Source: Aliivibrio sp.
GTDB lineage: Bacteria; Pseudomonadota; Gammaproteobacteria; Enterobacterales; Vibrionaceae
Length of the DNA stretch: 61,873 nucleotides
Direction of reading: 5' to 3'
NCBI GenBank assembly: GCA_016764915.1
Contig: JAESQY010000083.1
Span: forward strand, 1 to 61,873
A model generated the notes under the pieces. It ran no database searches. It was given only the letters and a program-made list of their open reading frames with translations, and had not been told where the DNA came from. This document shows, in pieces, positions 19,519 through 27,385 of the stretch (its first letter is position 1; every line of letters starts with the position of its first letter). A program made the translations under genes and the position numbers.

Positions 19519-20417
19519 GTAGTTTAAATATTAATGATTTCTTAACAGATACCGATGAAGTCGAGAAGCCGATCATCGAAACCCCACAACCGAGTCAATC
19601 TCTGCCAAATATTATCAATGGCCGCTACAAAATAAAACGGGTTGTAGGCGTTGGTGGAATGGGGGTTGTTTATGAAGTCAGTGATCTTTTACTCTCAAGT
19701 CTGCAGATTTCTAATAATACATTGGCCATAAAAATATTAAACGGAGAAGCGAATCAATATAATGATGCACAGTACATTCTTGTTAATGAGTACTTACAAG
19801 CAAAGAAGCTTCATCACCCGAATATTGTGCCTATTCTACAAATGGATCTGTGTAATAAAACCAACAAAGCATTTCTTTTAATGCCCATGATCCATGGAGA
19901 ACTACTCTCTATCTTATTAGATTCGCCAGTGACTGACCTATCGAAGCTAGAGAGGATCACCTATGCAACTCAACTGGTAAATACTATTTCACACTGCCAC
20001 GATCGCTCAGTCATACATGGTGATATTAAACCTGGCAATGTATTGATATCCAAAAGTGGTGAGTTTTTCTTATTTGATTTTAGTATTAGCAGAAGTTTGG
20101 ATGATAAAGATAATCAATATGCCATTGATTATAATAAAGTTCATGCATGGAGCGGTCATTACGTCGCTCCGGAAGTCCTCCATGGGCAAGCACCAACCAT
20201 AAAAAGTGATCTTTTCTCTTTGAGTGTACTCATCTATAAATTGCTATTTAATGTTCACCCTTATCAGCAAGAGGAACTCGTTCAAAAGCACTCTAAAAAG
20301 TCTTTAGCTAATATTCAATCCTTGCTACTACAGGGTATGACACCCCTTGAGAAACACAGGAAACTCAATTTTCATCAGCTCAATGCAGAGTTAAATAAAT
20401 TAGTTAATAGTACTTAA
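19515..20417 (+). CDS. ppkA: Ser/Thr protein kinase PpkA-like
   Basis: The 300-residue protein is a eukaryotic-type protein kinase. It has a glycine loop VVGVGGMGVVYEV, the ATP lysine in LAIKIL, a catalytic loop HGDIKPGNVLIS and a C-lobe APEVLHG (APE). Two deviations stand out: the usual H-R-D is H-G-D, so it is a non-RD kinase, and the D-F-G motif is D-F-S (LFDFSISRS). The key aspartates are kept, so activity is likely. Unlike classic PpkA it has no membrane helix or periplasmic sensor domain after the kinase, so input must come from partner proteins. It presumably phosphorylates the FHA protein TagH. It ends 4 bp from a convergent Sel1-repeat gene. Confidence 0.88.
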   Translation: MSSLNINDFLTDTDEVEKPIIETPQPSQSLPNIINGRYKIKRVVGVGGMGVVYEVSDLLLSSLQISNNTLAIKILNGEANQYNDAQYILVNEYLQAKKLHHPNIVPILQMDLCNKTNKAFLLMPMIHGELLSILLDSPVTDLSKLERITYATQLVNTISHCHDRSVIHGDIKPGNVLISKSGEFFLFDFSISRSLDDKDNQYAIDYNKVHAWSGHYVAPEVLHGQAPTIKSDLFSLSVLIYKLLFNVHPYQQEELVQKHSKKSLANIQSLLLQGMTPLEKHRKLNFHQLNAELNKLVNST

Positions 20418-20421
20418 TCAT

Positions 20422-21549
20422 CTACACCTGTTTTTTGGTTGATGTATCATCCATAGAGGTCTGGCTGTAGTTTGTTGATCTTTGCGGTGTATCACCCGCC
20501 TCATCAACATCAGAAGACTCGGCCTCTTCGATTTCTGTGGTCTCATCAGGGAAATAGCTCTGCCTTGAGTAGAGCTTATCAAACGTTTTAATGACCGAGT
20601 GTTTGGTCATCGTACCTCGTTTCATTTTATTAAAAAGAGACTTAACCATTCCTTGTAAACCAACCACAGTATCAACACTCAATAAGTTGCCCATCTCATC
20701 CCGCCTGTGAATGGCATTCTCAACCCCATTCTTGCACGCCAGCCAAAACCAAATATAAGCAACAGAGTTGCCTTTTTCACTGTTTCCAGACGAGACTTCT
20801 CCTGCATAATATTGAGCAATGGCATTGCCAGACTCAGCAGCAAGTTCAAACCAATAAGTGGCTTTTTTAAAATCAATCGTTATTCCTTTACCTTCACTGT
20901 ATTGCTTCCCCAAGTTGATTTGAGCCTCTACTGAGCCATTTAATGCCGCTCTAGTATTCCACTCAACCGAAAGAGGTACAGAAGGTTTCGGGTTAGCTTC
21001 AGCAACGTACCAATCCGCCATGAAAAGTTGTGCATCAATCATATTGATATCAGCCACACTCTCGATCATCTCAATGCCTTTTTCAATATCAGCATCAACA
21101 CCATCGCCTTTTAACAATGCAATTCCAAGCGCTAGTTTGGCCTCTTGCCCCCCGTTCTTAGCATTGATCACTTTGCTCCAATACTTAGATTTTTTGTTTA
21201 TTTCAGCGTCGTTCTCATAATTATCGCAAAGCCTAACTAAAGAGTGCATAGCGATTTCGTTGTCATTTTTTGCCGCCATTTCATACCAATAAATCGCCTT
21301 TTTAGTATCGCCGAGCTCAGACTCTTTTGCTAAATATATTTGAGTAGCAGTATGACCCGTTTTAGCTTTATAAATTTTCTCTTTAAGTTCAGCGTTTTTA
21401 GCTTCATCTAATGCTCTTTTATAGGCAGCAACATTTCTCTGTTTCTCAGCCAATTTTTCTTCATTGTTTTTTATTAGAGAAAAAAAGCGGAACAGTACAA
21501 AAATAAGAGGAATGGTTAACAACAACACACCAATCAAAATTGGATTCAT
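20422..21549 (-). CDS. Membrane-anchored Sel1-repeat protein
   Basis: This protein of about 375 residues starts with a membrane helix (MNPILIGVLLLTIPLIFVLF), then a charged coiled-coil stretch and a series of Sel1-like repeats recognisable by A-x-x-W-Y-x-x-A-A patterns: KKAIYWYEMAAKND, SVEWNTRAALNGS, KKATYWFELAAESGNAIAQ. The C-terminus is acidic and probably disordered. The frame continues to a TTG at 21636, but upstream residues look non-native; ATGs at 21579 and 21549 are the real candidates and I prefer 21549. Sel1 repeats mediate protein contacts. Its convergent position against ppkA suggests, but does not prove, a T6SS accessory role. Confidence 0.75.
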   Translation of the reverse strand: MNPILIGVLLLTIPLIFVLFRFFSLIKNNEEKLAEKQRNVAAYKRALDEAKNAELKEKIYKAKTGHTATQIYLAKESELGDTKKAIYWYEMAAKNDNEIAMHSLVRLCDNYENDAEINKKSKYWSKVINAKNGGQEAKLALGIALLKGDGVDADIEKGIEMIESVADINMIDAQLFMADWYVAEANPKPSVPLSVEWNTRAALNGSVEAQINLGKQYSEGKGITIDFKKATYWFELAAESGNAIAQYYAGEVSSGNSEKGNSVAYIWFWLACKNGVENAIHRRDEMGNLLSVDTVVGLQGMVKSLFNKMKRGTMTKHSVIKTFDKLYSRQSYFPDETTEIEEAESSDVDEAGDTPQRSTNYSQTSMDDTSTKKQV

Positions 21550-21636
21550 AAAACACCAAAGGTTAATCAAAAAAAACGCCATGCTATACAGTATAGCGGC
21601 CACTCTCCAGTAAACTGAATAGCAACCGCTGACCAA

Positions 21637-21936
21637 CTGTCATGAACAGTGTGAACATTATATTACCAAGTCCAGTAAAATGTTAACTCATTGCTTTATA
21701 TATGTGCATTAAAGTCAAACATAAACGCATATGACTATGTGTGCATGTTGATTGAGGCAATAAAGTTCTATTTTGGCTCAAAAAAGGTCATCAAAATGAT
21801 AGCCAGCCTTGGCTGCTCCTAGCTAACAACTTTAGCTGGTATGTTTAATCGTTTTTATGATGTTTAATTACTTTATTTTTGAGCCGTGTTCTGTATTGTA
21901 TTTTAAATATGATTAATCGATATGCAGGTGGAAATT
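21637..21936. other. Intergenic region, no gene seen
   Basis: About 300 bp without a supportable reading frame, lying between the divergent Sel1-repeat gene and a small + strand gene, so it should hold both promoters. Two short hairpins can be drawn near 21800-21840 (AGCCA/TGGCT and AGCTAA/TTAGCT) but neither has a T-run. Nothing else was recognised. Confidence 0.4.
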
Positions 21937-22125
21937 ATGGGTGAAATCTTATATCAACAATTAATACATGGCTCAGCAACTCAGCGCTCACTTTCAAAAG
22001 AAGCGTCCGATCCCACGAATCACAACAGCGATACACAAGACGTAGAATTAGAAATCAAAAGACATACCGAATCCGAACCAGACATCTCAGTAAAATTCGA
22101 TTATTTTGGCACCATCTTCCGATAA
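21937..22125 (+). CDS. Hypothetical small protein, 62 aa
   Basis: A 62-residue reading frame starting MGEILYQQLIHGSATQ and ending VKFDYFGTIFR. The ATG at 21937 is preferred over one five codons earlier because AGGTGGA lies at ideal distance before it. The protein is polar and acidic in the middle (ESEPDISV), with no signal peptide or membrane helix, and I do not recognise a family. A strong hairpin follows 22 bp after the stop, supporting an independent transcription unit. It lies just outside the T6SS cluster, but nothing in it indicates a secreted effector or immunity protein. Confidence 0.55.
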   Translation: MGEILYQQLIHGSATQRSLSKEASDPTNHNSDTQDVELEIKRHTESEPDISVKFDYFGTIFR

Positions 22126-22146
22126 CCCTCTCCCCAACCGTTCATA

Positions 22147-22174
22147 TGCCCCAATGTTCACGTCATTTGGGGCA
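22147..22174 (+). terminator. Hairpin after the 62-aa gene, probable terminator
   Basis: TGCCCCAA (22147-22154) pairs perfectly with TTGGGGCA (22167-22174). Extra pairing of ATG/CAT within the loop is possible. The following sequence is AT-rich but lacks a continuous T-run, so termination may be weak. Confidence 0.5.
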
Positions 22175-22343
22175 ATATGTTTATAGCTTCTCATCTATAT
22201 TGACATGATTGTTATAGTTTTGATTTATTGACGCGATAAATGAACATTCATCTACCTATATTCCATTTAATGACAAAGAAAAAAACAACAATATAGTTAT
22301 AATTTGATATTAAAATCCACCTCATGTAATAGCAGGGATGTTA

Positions 22344-22910
22344 ATGAAAAAGATCAAACTCGCTCTAACGTTAAGCACACTTTTTATTTTTGGGTGTGCT
22401 TCGACAGTCCAACTCATGGATAAAAAAAGTGGCGAAAACCTATTCGAAACCAATAAACCTGTTTACACGCTAGTTAATCTTCATCCTGATGAACAAAGGG
22501 CCAAGTTATATTCGGTTAATTACCAGCAAAGCGGTTTAATTCCTCTGTGCAGTGAAGTCGTAATGGTCGAGATTCAGCCTAAAAGGTTAACCTTTAAAGT
22601 GAACAGCAATGAACGTCAATATACTCTCGACAAACACAGTTCTTCACCTGATTTCGGTAAATACTTAGCACAATACTTTGGCACCAGTTGTGATAAAAAC
22701 GCCATTGCTAAGATGAGTGAAATCGATCAAGAAGGCATCAAAAAAGGAGTAGTGAAAAGTGGTATGACCAAAAAAGGCGTTATATTAGCCATTGGTTACC
22801 CACCAGAGCATCGAACACCGAGTCTGGACAGTGATGAGTGGATTTACTGGCGAAATCGTTTCGCTACCACTCTCATTAAGTTTACCGACGGTGTTGTAAC
22901 GCAAAGATAG
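22344..22910 (+). CDS. Lipoprotein with SmpA/BamE-like C-terminal motif
   Basis: The protein (188 residues from the second ATG) begins MKKIKLALTLSTLFIFGCAS, a clear lipoprotein signal with lipobox I-F-G-C. The C-terminal 50 residues, with GMTKKGVILAIGYPPEHR followed by WIYWRNRF and IKFTDGVV, resemble the SmpA/OmlA/BamE fold, in which a G-M-x-x-x-x-V-x-x-x-x-G-x-P turn is followed by a W-x-Y strand. I chose 22344 over 22338 because the AGGG ribosome site is better spaced. It is monocistronic, with a terminator 15 bp downstream. It is probably an outer-membrane lipoprotein of unknown role; it is too long and too divergent to call BamE. Confidence 0.75.
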   Translation: MKKIKLALTLSTLFIFGCASTVQLMDKKSGENLFETNKPVYTLVNLHPDEQRAKLYSVNYQQSGLIPLCSEVVMVEIQPKRLTFKVNSNERQYTLDKHSSSPDFGKYLAQYFGTSCDKNAIAKMSEIDQEGIKKGVVKSGMTKKGVILAIGYPPEHRTPSLDSDEWIYWRNRFATTLIKFTDGVVTQR

Positions 22911-22924
22911 TATGAAGACTGACT

Positions 22925-22959
22925 AGGTGTCTGAGTGATAGGCTAAGGCACCTCTTTTT
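22925..22959 (+). terminator. Rho-independent terminator after the lipoprotein gene
   Basis: AGGTGTCT (22925-22932) pairs with AGGCACCT (22946-22953), with one G-U pair and a 13-nt loop, followed by CTTTTTATT. Position and shape fit an intrinsic terminator for the gene at 22344. Confidence 0.7.
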
Positions 22960-23074
22960 ATTGCCCCAAAAGAGCTTTTTCTGTTATTTCTCCGTTCTCC
23001 TAATTAATAGTAATGGTTACGAGCCCTCTTATGCCATCATAGACAAACAAAAACAGACTCACTAGGACGGCTTC

Positions 23075-23890
23075 ATGAGCACATTCACCACTCACTCTCA
23101 AACAATGCATTACTTAGATAAAGGTGAAGGACCGGTATTGGTTTTTGGTCACAGCTTCTTATGGGACAGTCAAATGTGGGCGCCCCAAATTGAAGTATTA
23201 AGTCAACATTATCGTTGTATTGTTCCTGATTTTTGGAGTCACGGTCAATCAGACGCAACCCCAACTACCACTAACAACTTAACCGATTATGCTAACGATA
23301 TTCTTGCGTTAATGGATTATTTGAACGTTGAGCAATTTTCAATAATAGGGTTATCAGTAGGAGGCATGTGGGCAACAGAATTAACCGTGTTGGCACCACA
23401 GCGTGTTAAATCGTTAGTACTGATGGATACTTTTGTCGGATTAGAGCCAGAAATAATGCACAGTAAATATTTTGCTATGTTAGACATACTAGAGCAACAA
23501 CAACATGCGCCGGAATCTCTTATTCAACAAATAATTCCAATGTTCTTCTCAAAAAATGTCACTCAAGATAATCCTCAGTTAATCACCCAATGCCGACAGA
23601 ACCTTGAAATGATTAACGGTGAACAGGCTAAGGATATCGCTAAAATTGGTCGAATGGTGTTTGGTCGTCGTGACGCCTTTGATGATTTAGAAAAGTTCGC
23701 ACTGCCTGCTCTTATCATGGTTGGCATGCAAGATTACCCTCGTCCACCATTAGAGTCACAGTTAATGCACGATGCTCTATCGGGCAGTGAGCTGCTGGTG
23801 ATTCCTGATGCGGGACATATCGCTAATTTAGAACAACCGCAACGCGTTACTAAAAAACTGGTTAGCTTTTTAAACCAAGTCTACTCTTAA
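23075..23890 (+). CDS. Alpha/beta-fold hydrolase
   Basis: This 271-residue protein has the standard alpha/beta hydrolase plan. An oxyanion strand VLVFGHSFLWDSQMW comes first, then a nucleophile elbow GLSVGG with the catalytic serine near residue 96, an acidic residue in MVGMQDYPRP, and the catalytic histidine in DAGHIANLEQP near residue 248. It is closest in appearance to the 3-oxoadipate enol-lactonase/esterase group, but the substrate cannot be told from sequence. There is no signal peptide, so it is cytoplasmic. It has its own promoter region and an AGGACGG ribosome site, and no neighbouring gene suggests a pathway. Confidence 0.85.
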   Translation: MSTFTTHSQTMHYLDKGEGPVLVFGHSFLWDSQMWAPQIEVLSQHYRCIVPDFWSHGQSDATPTTTNNLTDYANDILALMDYLNVEQFSIIGLSVGGMWATELTVLAPQRVKSLVLMDTFVGLEPEIMHSKYFAMLDILEQQQHAPESLIQQIIPMFFSKNVTQDNPQLITQCRQNLEMINGEQAKDIAKIGRMVFGRRDAFDDLEKFALPALIMVGMQDYPRPPLESQLMHDALSGSELLVIPDAGHIANLEQPQRVTKKLVSFLNQVYS

Positions 23891-23891
23891 C

Positions 23892-23938
23892 GTTAACCCT
23901 TATTGATAGGCCAGTTAAATAATGGCTGGCTTATTAAC
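23892..23938 (+). terminator. Possible terminator hairpin after the hydrolase gene
   Basis: GCCAG (23910-23914) pairs with CTGGC (23926-23930), and outer GTTAA (23892) with TTAAC (23934). A short AT-rich tract follows but no true T-run. The rest of the gap up to 24111 shows nothing else recognisable. Confidence 0.35.
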
Positions 23939-24111
23939 AACCTTCCTTCAGAATGATCTCGGACTTCGACTCAAAAACCATATGCAGCAATACTCATCTA
24001 GTTGTTTAGTCATAGTATTGCCTCTTCGTAAACTTGCATCAACTGAAATCATCCGTCATTATCTAAACAATTACTTCCCCTCAATTTTGCAACTTTAACA
24101 AGGATATGTTT

Positions 24112-24504
24112 ATGTTTCTCGATTACTTCGCCTTAGGACTTTTGTTCTTTGTCGCACTGGTTATCTTCTACGGCATTATTGTCATTCACGATATCCCTTA
24201 TGAAATTGCACACAAACGCGATCATCCGCACGCTGATGCCATTCATATTGCTGGCTGGGTCAGTCTTTTTACGCTGCATGTTCTGTGGCCATTCTTATGG
24301 ATTTGGGCCACATTATGGCGCGAAGACAGGGGATGGGGCTTTCATAAACTAGAAGACAATCAACAAGAGCTGCAAATTCGAGTCAATCACCTCAATGACC
24401 AAGTTGAACTTTTGACTGAAAAGTTAACTCAACTCGAAATTGATCAGGCGGTGTCTAAACAAGTTGCCACTATCAATGCACAGTCTACAGAGGAGCAAAA
24501 ATAA
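24112..24504 (+). CDS. DUF3302 inner-membrane protein (YiaW/YibI-like)
   Basis: The protein has about 130 residues and two hydrophobic helices (MFLDYFALGLLFFVALVIFY and the WVSLFTLHVLWPFLWIWAT region), followed by a C-terminal coiled coil (heptads around LNDQVELLTEKLTQLE). The motif DIPYEIAHKRDHPHADAIH between helices is typical of DUF3302 proteins such as E. coli YiaW/YibI. I chose the ATG at 24112 because AAGGA lies 7 bp upstream; the ATG at 24106 is too close. Its stop overlaps the start of the HlyD-like gene by one base, the same pairing as yiaW-yiaV and yibI-yibH, so the two probably form one efflux-type membrane complex. Confidence 0.82.
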   Translation: MFLDYFALGLLFFVALVIFYGIIVIHDIPYEIAHKRDHPHADAIHIAGWVSLFTLHVLWPFLWIWATLWREDRGWGFHKLEDNQQELQIRVNHLNDQVELLTEKLTQLEIDQAVSKQVATINAQSTEEQK

Positions 24505-25634
24505 TGGACTTACTGCTCATCATGACCTACACCGCACTGTGTGTTGTCATCTTTAAAGTATTTAAAATTCCGCTAAATAAATGGACAGTACCCACCGCAA
24601 TGCTTGGCGGTATTGTCTTAATCGGCACATTAATTTTACTCATGAACTACAACCACCCATTTACTCAACTGGGCGGTCAAGTGTATGTCACGACCCCAAT
24701 AGTACCGTCAGTAAGGGGAAAGGTTATTGAAGTCGCGGTTACTCCAAACAAAATGCTTAAAAAAGGGGATGTATTATTCAAAATTGATCCGCTACCCTTT
24801 GAGATGGAAGTACTGCGCAAACAAGCTGATTTAGCCGCAGCAAGCAAAGATACTCTAAAACTTGATACCAGTTACAAAGCTGCTCAAGCCAATACTGCAA
24901 AAGCAACAGCAGATAAAGACAAAGCGTATCGCGAGTTTAAACGTTACCAAAAAGGCTTTAATAAAGGCGCATTCACAGCCCAAGATCTTGATACTCGTCA
25001 GCAGGCCTACAAAGCTTCTCAAGCTCAATTAGAAGCAATGCAAGCGGTCGAAAAAAGTGAGTACCTAGATTTAACCTCAGAGATCGGTGGTGAGAATACC
25101 GATGTTGCTCGCCTCAGAGCCGAGCTAGCCAATGCTCAATTTAATCTTGATGAAACCACCGTTCGCGCCCCTACTGACGGTTATGTCACCCAAATGGCAC
25201 TTCGCCCAGGTATGATGGCAGTGCCAATCCCACTTCGCCCGGTGATGACGTTTGTTCACACTGAAGAGGATTTTTATGTTGGCGCATTTAGACAAAATTC
25301 ACTGCAACGTTTACATCCAGGTTTTGAAGCTGAATTTTTATTCCGCGCAATTCCGGGAAGAGTGTTCAAGGGTGAAATAGTCGAAGTCATTCCTGCTATC
25401 GGAGAAGGCCAGATTCAAGCAACCGGATCACTGCTTAGTTCAGATCAGTTTAGAACCAATGGTCGCGCTCTGGTCAAGCTTATTATCACTGATGATCTTA
25501 GCGAATATCACCTACCACAAGGCTCGAACGTAGAAGTGTCGGTCTACTCAGACAGCTTTACCCATGTCTCTATTATGCGTAAAGTTCTGATCAGGATGAA
25601 GAGCTGGCAGAACTACCTCTACCTTGATCATTGA
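24504..25634 (+). CDS. HlyD-family membrane fusion protein (YiaV/YibH-like)
   Basis: This 376-residue protein has two N-terminal hydrophobic segments, then a membrane-fusion-protein body: a lipoyl half-motif near residue 65 (VTTPIVPSVRGKVIEVAVTP), an alanine/lysine-rich coiled-coil hairpin (residues 105-190), the second lipoyl half (FNLDETTVRAPTDGYVTQMA) and a beta-barrel domain. This is the EmrA/HlyD plan without an adjacent transporter gene, as in E. coli YiaV and YibH, which pair only with a DUF3302 protein. Substrate is unknown. A perfect bidirectional terminator separates it from the convergent diguanylate cyclase gene. Confidence 0.85.
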   Translation: MDLLLIMTYTALCVVIFKVFKIPLNKWTVPTAMLGGIVLIGTLILLMNYNHPFTQLGGQVYVTTPIVPSVRGKVIEVAVTPNKMLKKGDVLFKIDPLPFEMEVLRKQADLAAASKDTLKLDTSYKAAQANTAKATADKDKAYREFKRYQKGFNKGAFTAQDLDTRQQAYKASQAQLEAMQAVEKSEYLDLTSEIGGENTDVARLRAELANAQFNLDETTVRAPTDGYVTQMALRPGMMAVPIPLRPVMTFVHTEEDFYVGAFRQNSLQRLHPGFEAEFLFRAIPGRVFKGEIVEVIPAIGEGQIQATGSLLSSDQFRTNGRALVKLIITDDLSEYHLPQGSNVEVSVYSDSFTHVSIMRKVLIRMKSWQNYLYLDH

Positions 25635-25671
25635 TCCGAAGCACACTCATTAAGCTTTAGTTAACCAACAA

Positions 25672-25697
25672 AAAGACCCGCTAATTAGCGGGTCTTT
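25672..25697. terminator. Perfect bidirectional terminator
   Basis: A 26-nt perfect inverted repeat (AAAGACCCGC pairing with GCGGGTCTTT, 25672-25697) with A- and T-runs on either side sits between two convergent genes. It should stop transcription from both directions. Confidence 0.88.
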
Positions 25698-25721
25698 CTT
25701 TACATGCATCTTCAGTTTATC

Positions 25722-27242
25722 TTAAATAAATGCGTAATTATTTTTACCACTATGTTTCACAGTATACATAGCCTCATCAGCCAAATTAACTAATTCTGTT
25801 GCCGTTTCGCCATGCTCAGGATACATAGCAATACCAATACTGGCACTAATATTTACATCAACCGTTTCAATTTCATATTTAGCGGCAATAGCATCAATCA
25901 AACGTTCGGTGACAGCAATAACCGCTTTCCTATCAATAACGCTGCTGAGTATGATTAAGAATTCATCGCCACCGAAACGTGAAACCGTATCAATGTCTCG
26001 AACGCAATTGCATAATCTCTGGGCCGTTTCTTTTAATAGTTGATCACCTGCATCGTGGCCAAAACTGTCATTCACCGCTTTAAACCCATCAAGATCGACA
26101 AACATCACCGCTACTTTTTTGTTATCACAACCCGCTGCGGAAAATGCAGTTACAAGACGGTCCATTGCTAATTTACGGGTTGGTAGCTCTGTTAACGCAT
26201 CGTGGTTGGCTAAATAGTCGATACGTTGTTTGGCCTCTTTTAAAGCGGTTATATCCTCTTTAATTGCTACGTAATGACTGATTTGTCCATTTTTTTGCTT
26301 AACCGGAGCAATGGATGCAATTTCCCAATACAGTTCACCACTCTTTTTTCGGTTATGGAACTCACCTCGCCAAGTATGTCCTGTCGAAATGCATTTCCAA
26401 AGATCACTATACTCATGTGGTGCCATTTCACCTGACTGCAAAATTCGCGGACTTTTACCTTTCAATTCATCAAGAAGATAACCCGTTTTCTTTGATGCCG
26501 CTGGGTTAACATAATCGATAAGTCCCTTATTATTCGTGATAATAATAGAGGATGCTGATTGTTCAACAGCAAGGGATACAATCCGCAATTGCGACTCTAA
26601 TACCCCATACGACAACAACGTTAATGATATGGCAATGCCCGCAATAATGAAGATCCCACTTAAAAAGACTAACGATGTTAATAGATTTGAAGCCATGAAT
26701 TGGCTCTCTATTGGTTGTACTAGAGTAAGAACTCCTCGCACCCCGTGAAACAGGCCAAACAGTGAAAAAGCGGTGGCCGCTGCAAAGCTAGAAGTCCGCC
26801 AAGGGGCATCTCTATCTCGCAGCAAAGAGTAAACAATCGCACCGCAGATGAGTAAAAATGAAGCTGAGAGAATGGCCACTCTGATGTTTAAATTTTGATC
26901 AATATAATAAAAGTAATAAAATAGGGCTGCGATAAGAGGCGTAAATGTAAAATCAATGAAGGTAAACGGAGGACGTCCAGTAAAAATCCTAACGCCACGC
27001 AAAATAAGAAGAAAGCCTAAAACATAGAAAGAATTGGCGATCACCAGAGACAAAAAGTCAGAAAAAACGCCTCTTGTAGAAATCAACATACTAGCAGCCG
27101 CAATATAACTCATTCCTATTGCCCAGAATCCGGCTCCATTTCGCTTAGATTGAGAGTGCCACAGAACAAACAGAGCGATAGTAGAACCTATAGAGATAAG
27201 AGCAGTTACAACAAGCAAAGTGCGATGATCTAAAACAAACAT
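25722..27242 (-). CDS. Membrane diguanylate cyclase with PAS domain
   Basis: This 506-residue protein has six or seven membrane helices in the first 220 residues, then a PAS domain (from QSASSIIITNNKGLIDYVNPA to VAIKEDITALKEA) and a GGDEF domain. The active site RFGGDEFLIIL is intact, and an RxxD product-inhibition site (RDID) sits exactly five residues upstream, so it should make c-di-GMP with feedback control. No EAL domain is present. It is monocistronic and convergent with the HlyD-like gene. The c-di-GMP it makes could in principle reach the LapD-like receptor encoded at 44417, but nothing links them directly. Confidence 0.92.
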   Translation of the reverse strand: MFVLDHRTLLVVTALISIGSTIALFVLWHSQSKRNGAGFWAIGMSYIAAASMLISTRGVFSDFLSLVIANSFYVLGFLLILRGVRIFTGRPPFTFIDFTFTPLIAALFYYFYYIDQNLNIRVAILSASFLLICGAIVYSLLRDRDAPWRTSSFAAATAFSLFGLFHGVRGVLTLVQPIESQFMASNLLTSLVFLSGIFIIAGIAISLTLLSYGVLESQLRIVSLAVEQSASSIIITNNKGLIDYVNPAASKKTGYLLDELKGKSPRILQSGEMAPHEYSDLWKCISTGHTWRGEFHNRKKSGELYWEIASIAPVKQKNGQISHYVAIKEDITALKEAKQRIDYLANHDALTELPTRKLAMDRLVTAFSAAGCDNKKVAVMFVDLDGFKAVNDSFGHDAGDQLLKETAQRLCNCVRDIDTVSRFGGDEFLIILSSVIDRKAVIAVTERLIDAIAAKYEIETVDVNISASIGIAMYPEHGETATELVNLADEAMYTVKHSGKNNYAFI

Positions 27243-27334
27243 TCAGTTCGACTCAAGTAATTCTTATATTATTTATCTTATCAATTATAATTTACAAATT
27301 CATGATCCAAGTTTTACTTTACATATTAACCATA

Positions 27335-27364
27335 AAAAGACCCGCCAACATGGGCGGGTCTTTT
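27335..27364 (-). terminator. Terminator of the put operon
   Basis: AAAAGACCCGCC (27335-27346) pairs with GGCGGGTCTTTT (27353-27364). Read on the - strand, the GC-rich stem is followed by a T-run just after the putP stop. It is also a possible barrier against read-through in the other direction. Confidence 0.88.
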
Positions 27365-27385
27365 ATTACCGATGAAACAACTAAC

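Noticed and set aside
25624-25635. TGATCATTGATCC at the end of the HlyD-like gene as an RctB site
   Set aside because: The second half (TTTC/TTC at fixed spacing) is missing; TGATCA alone is common in the window.
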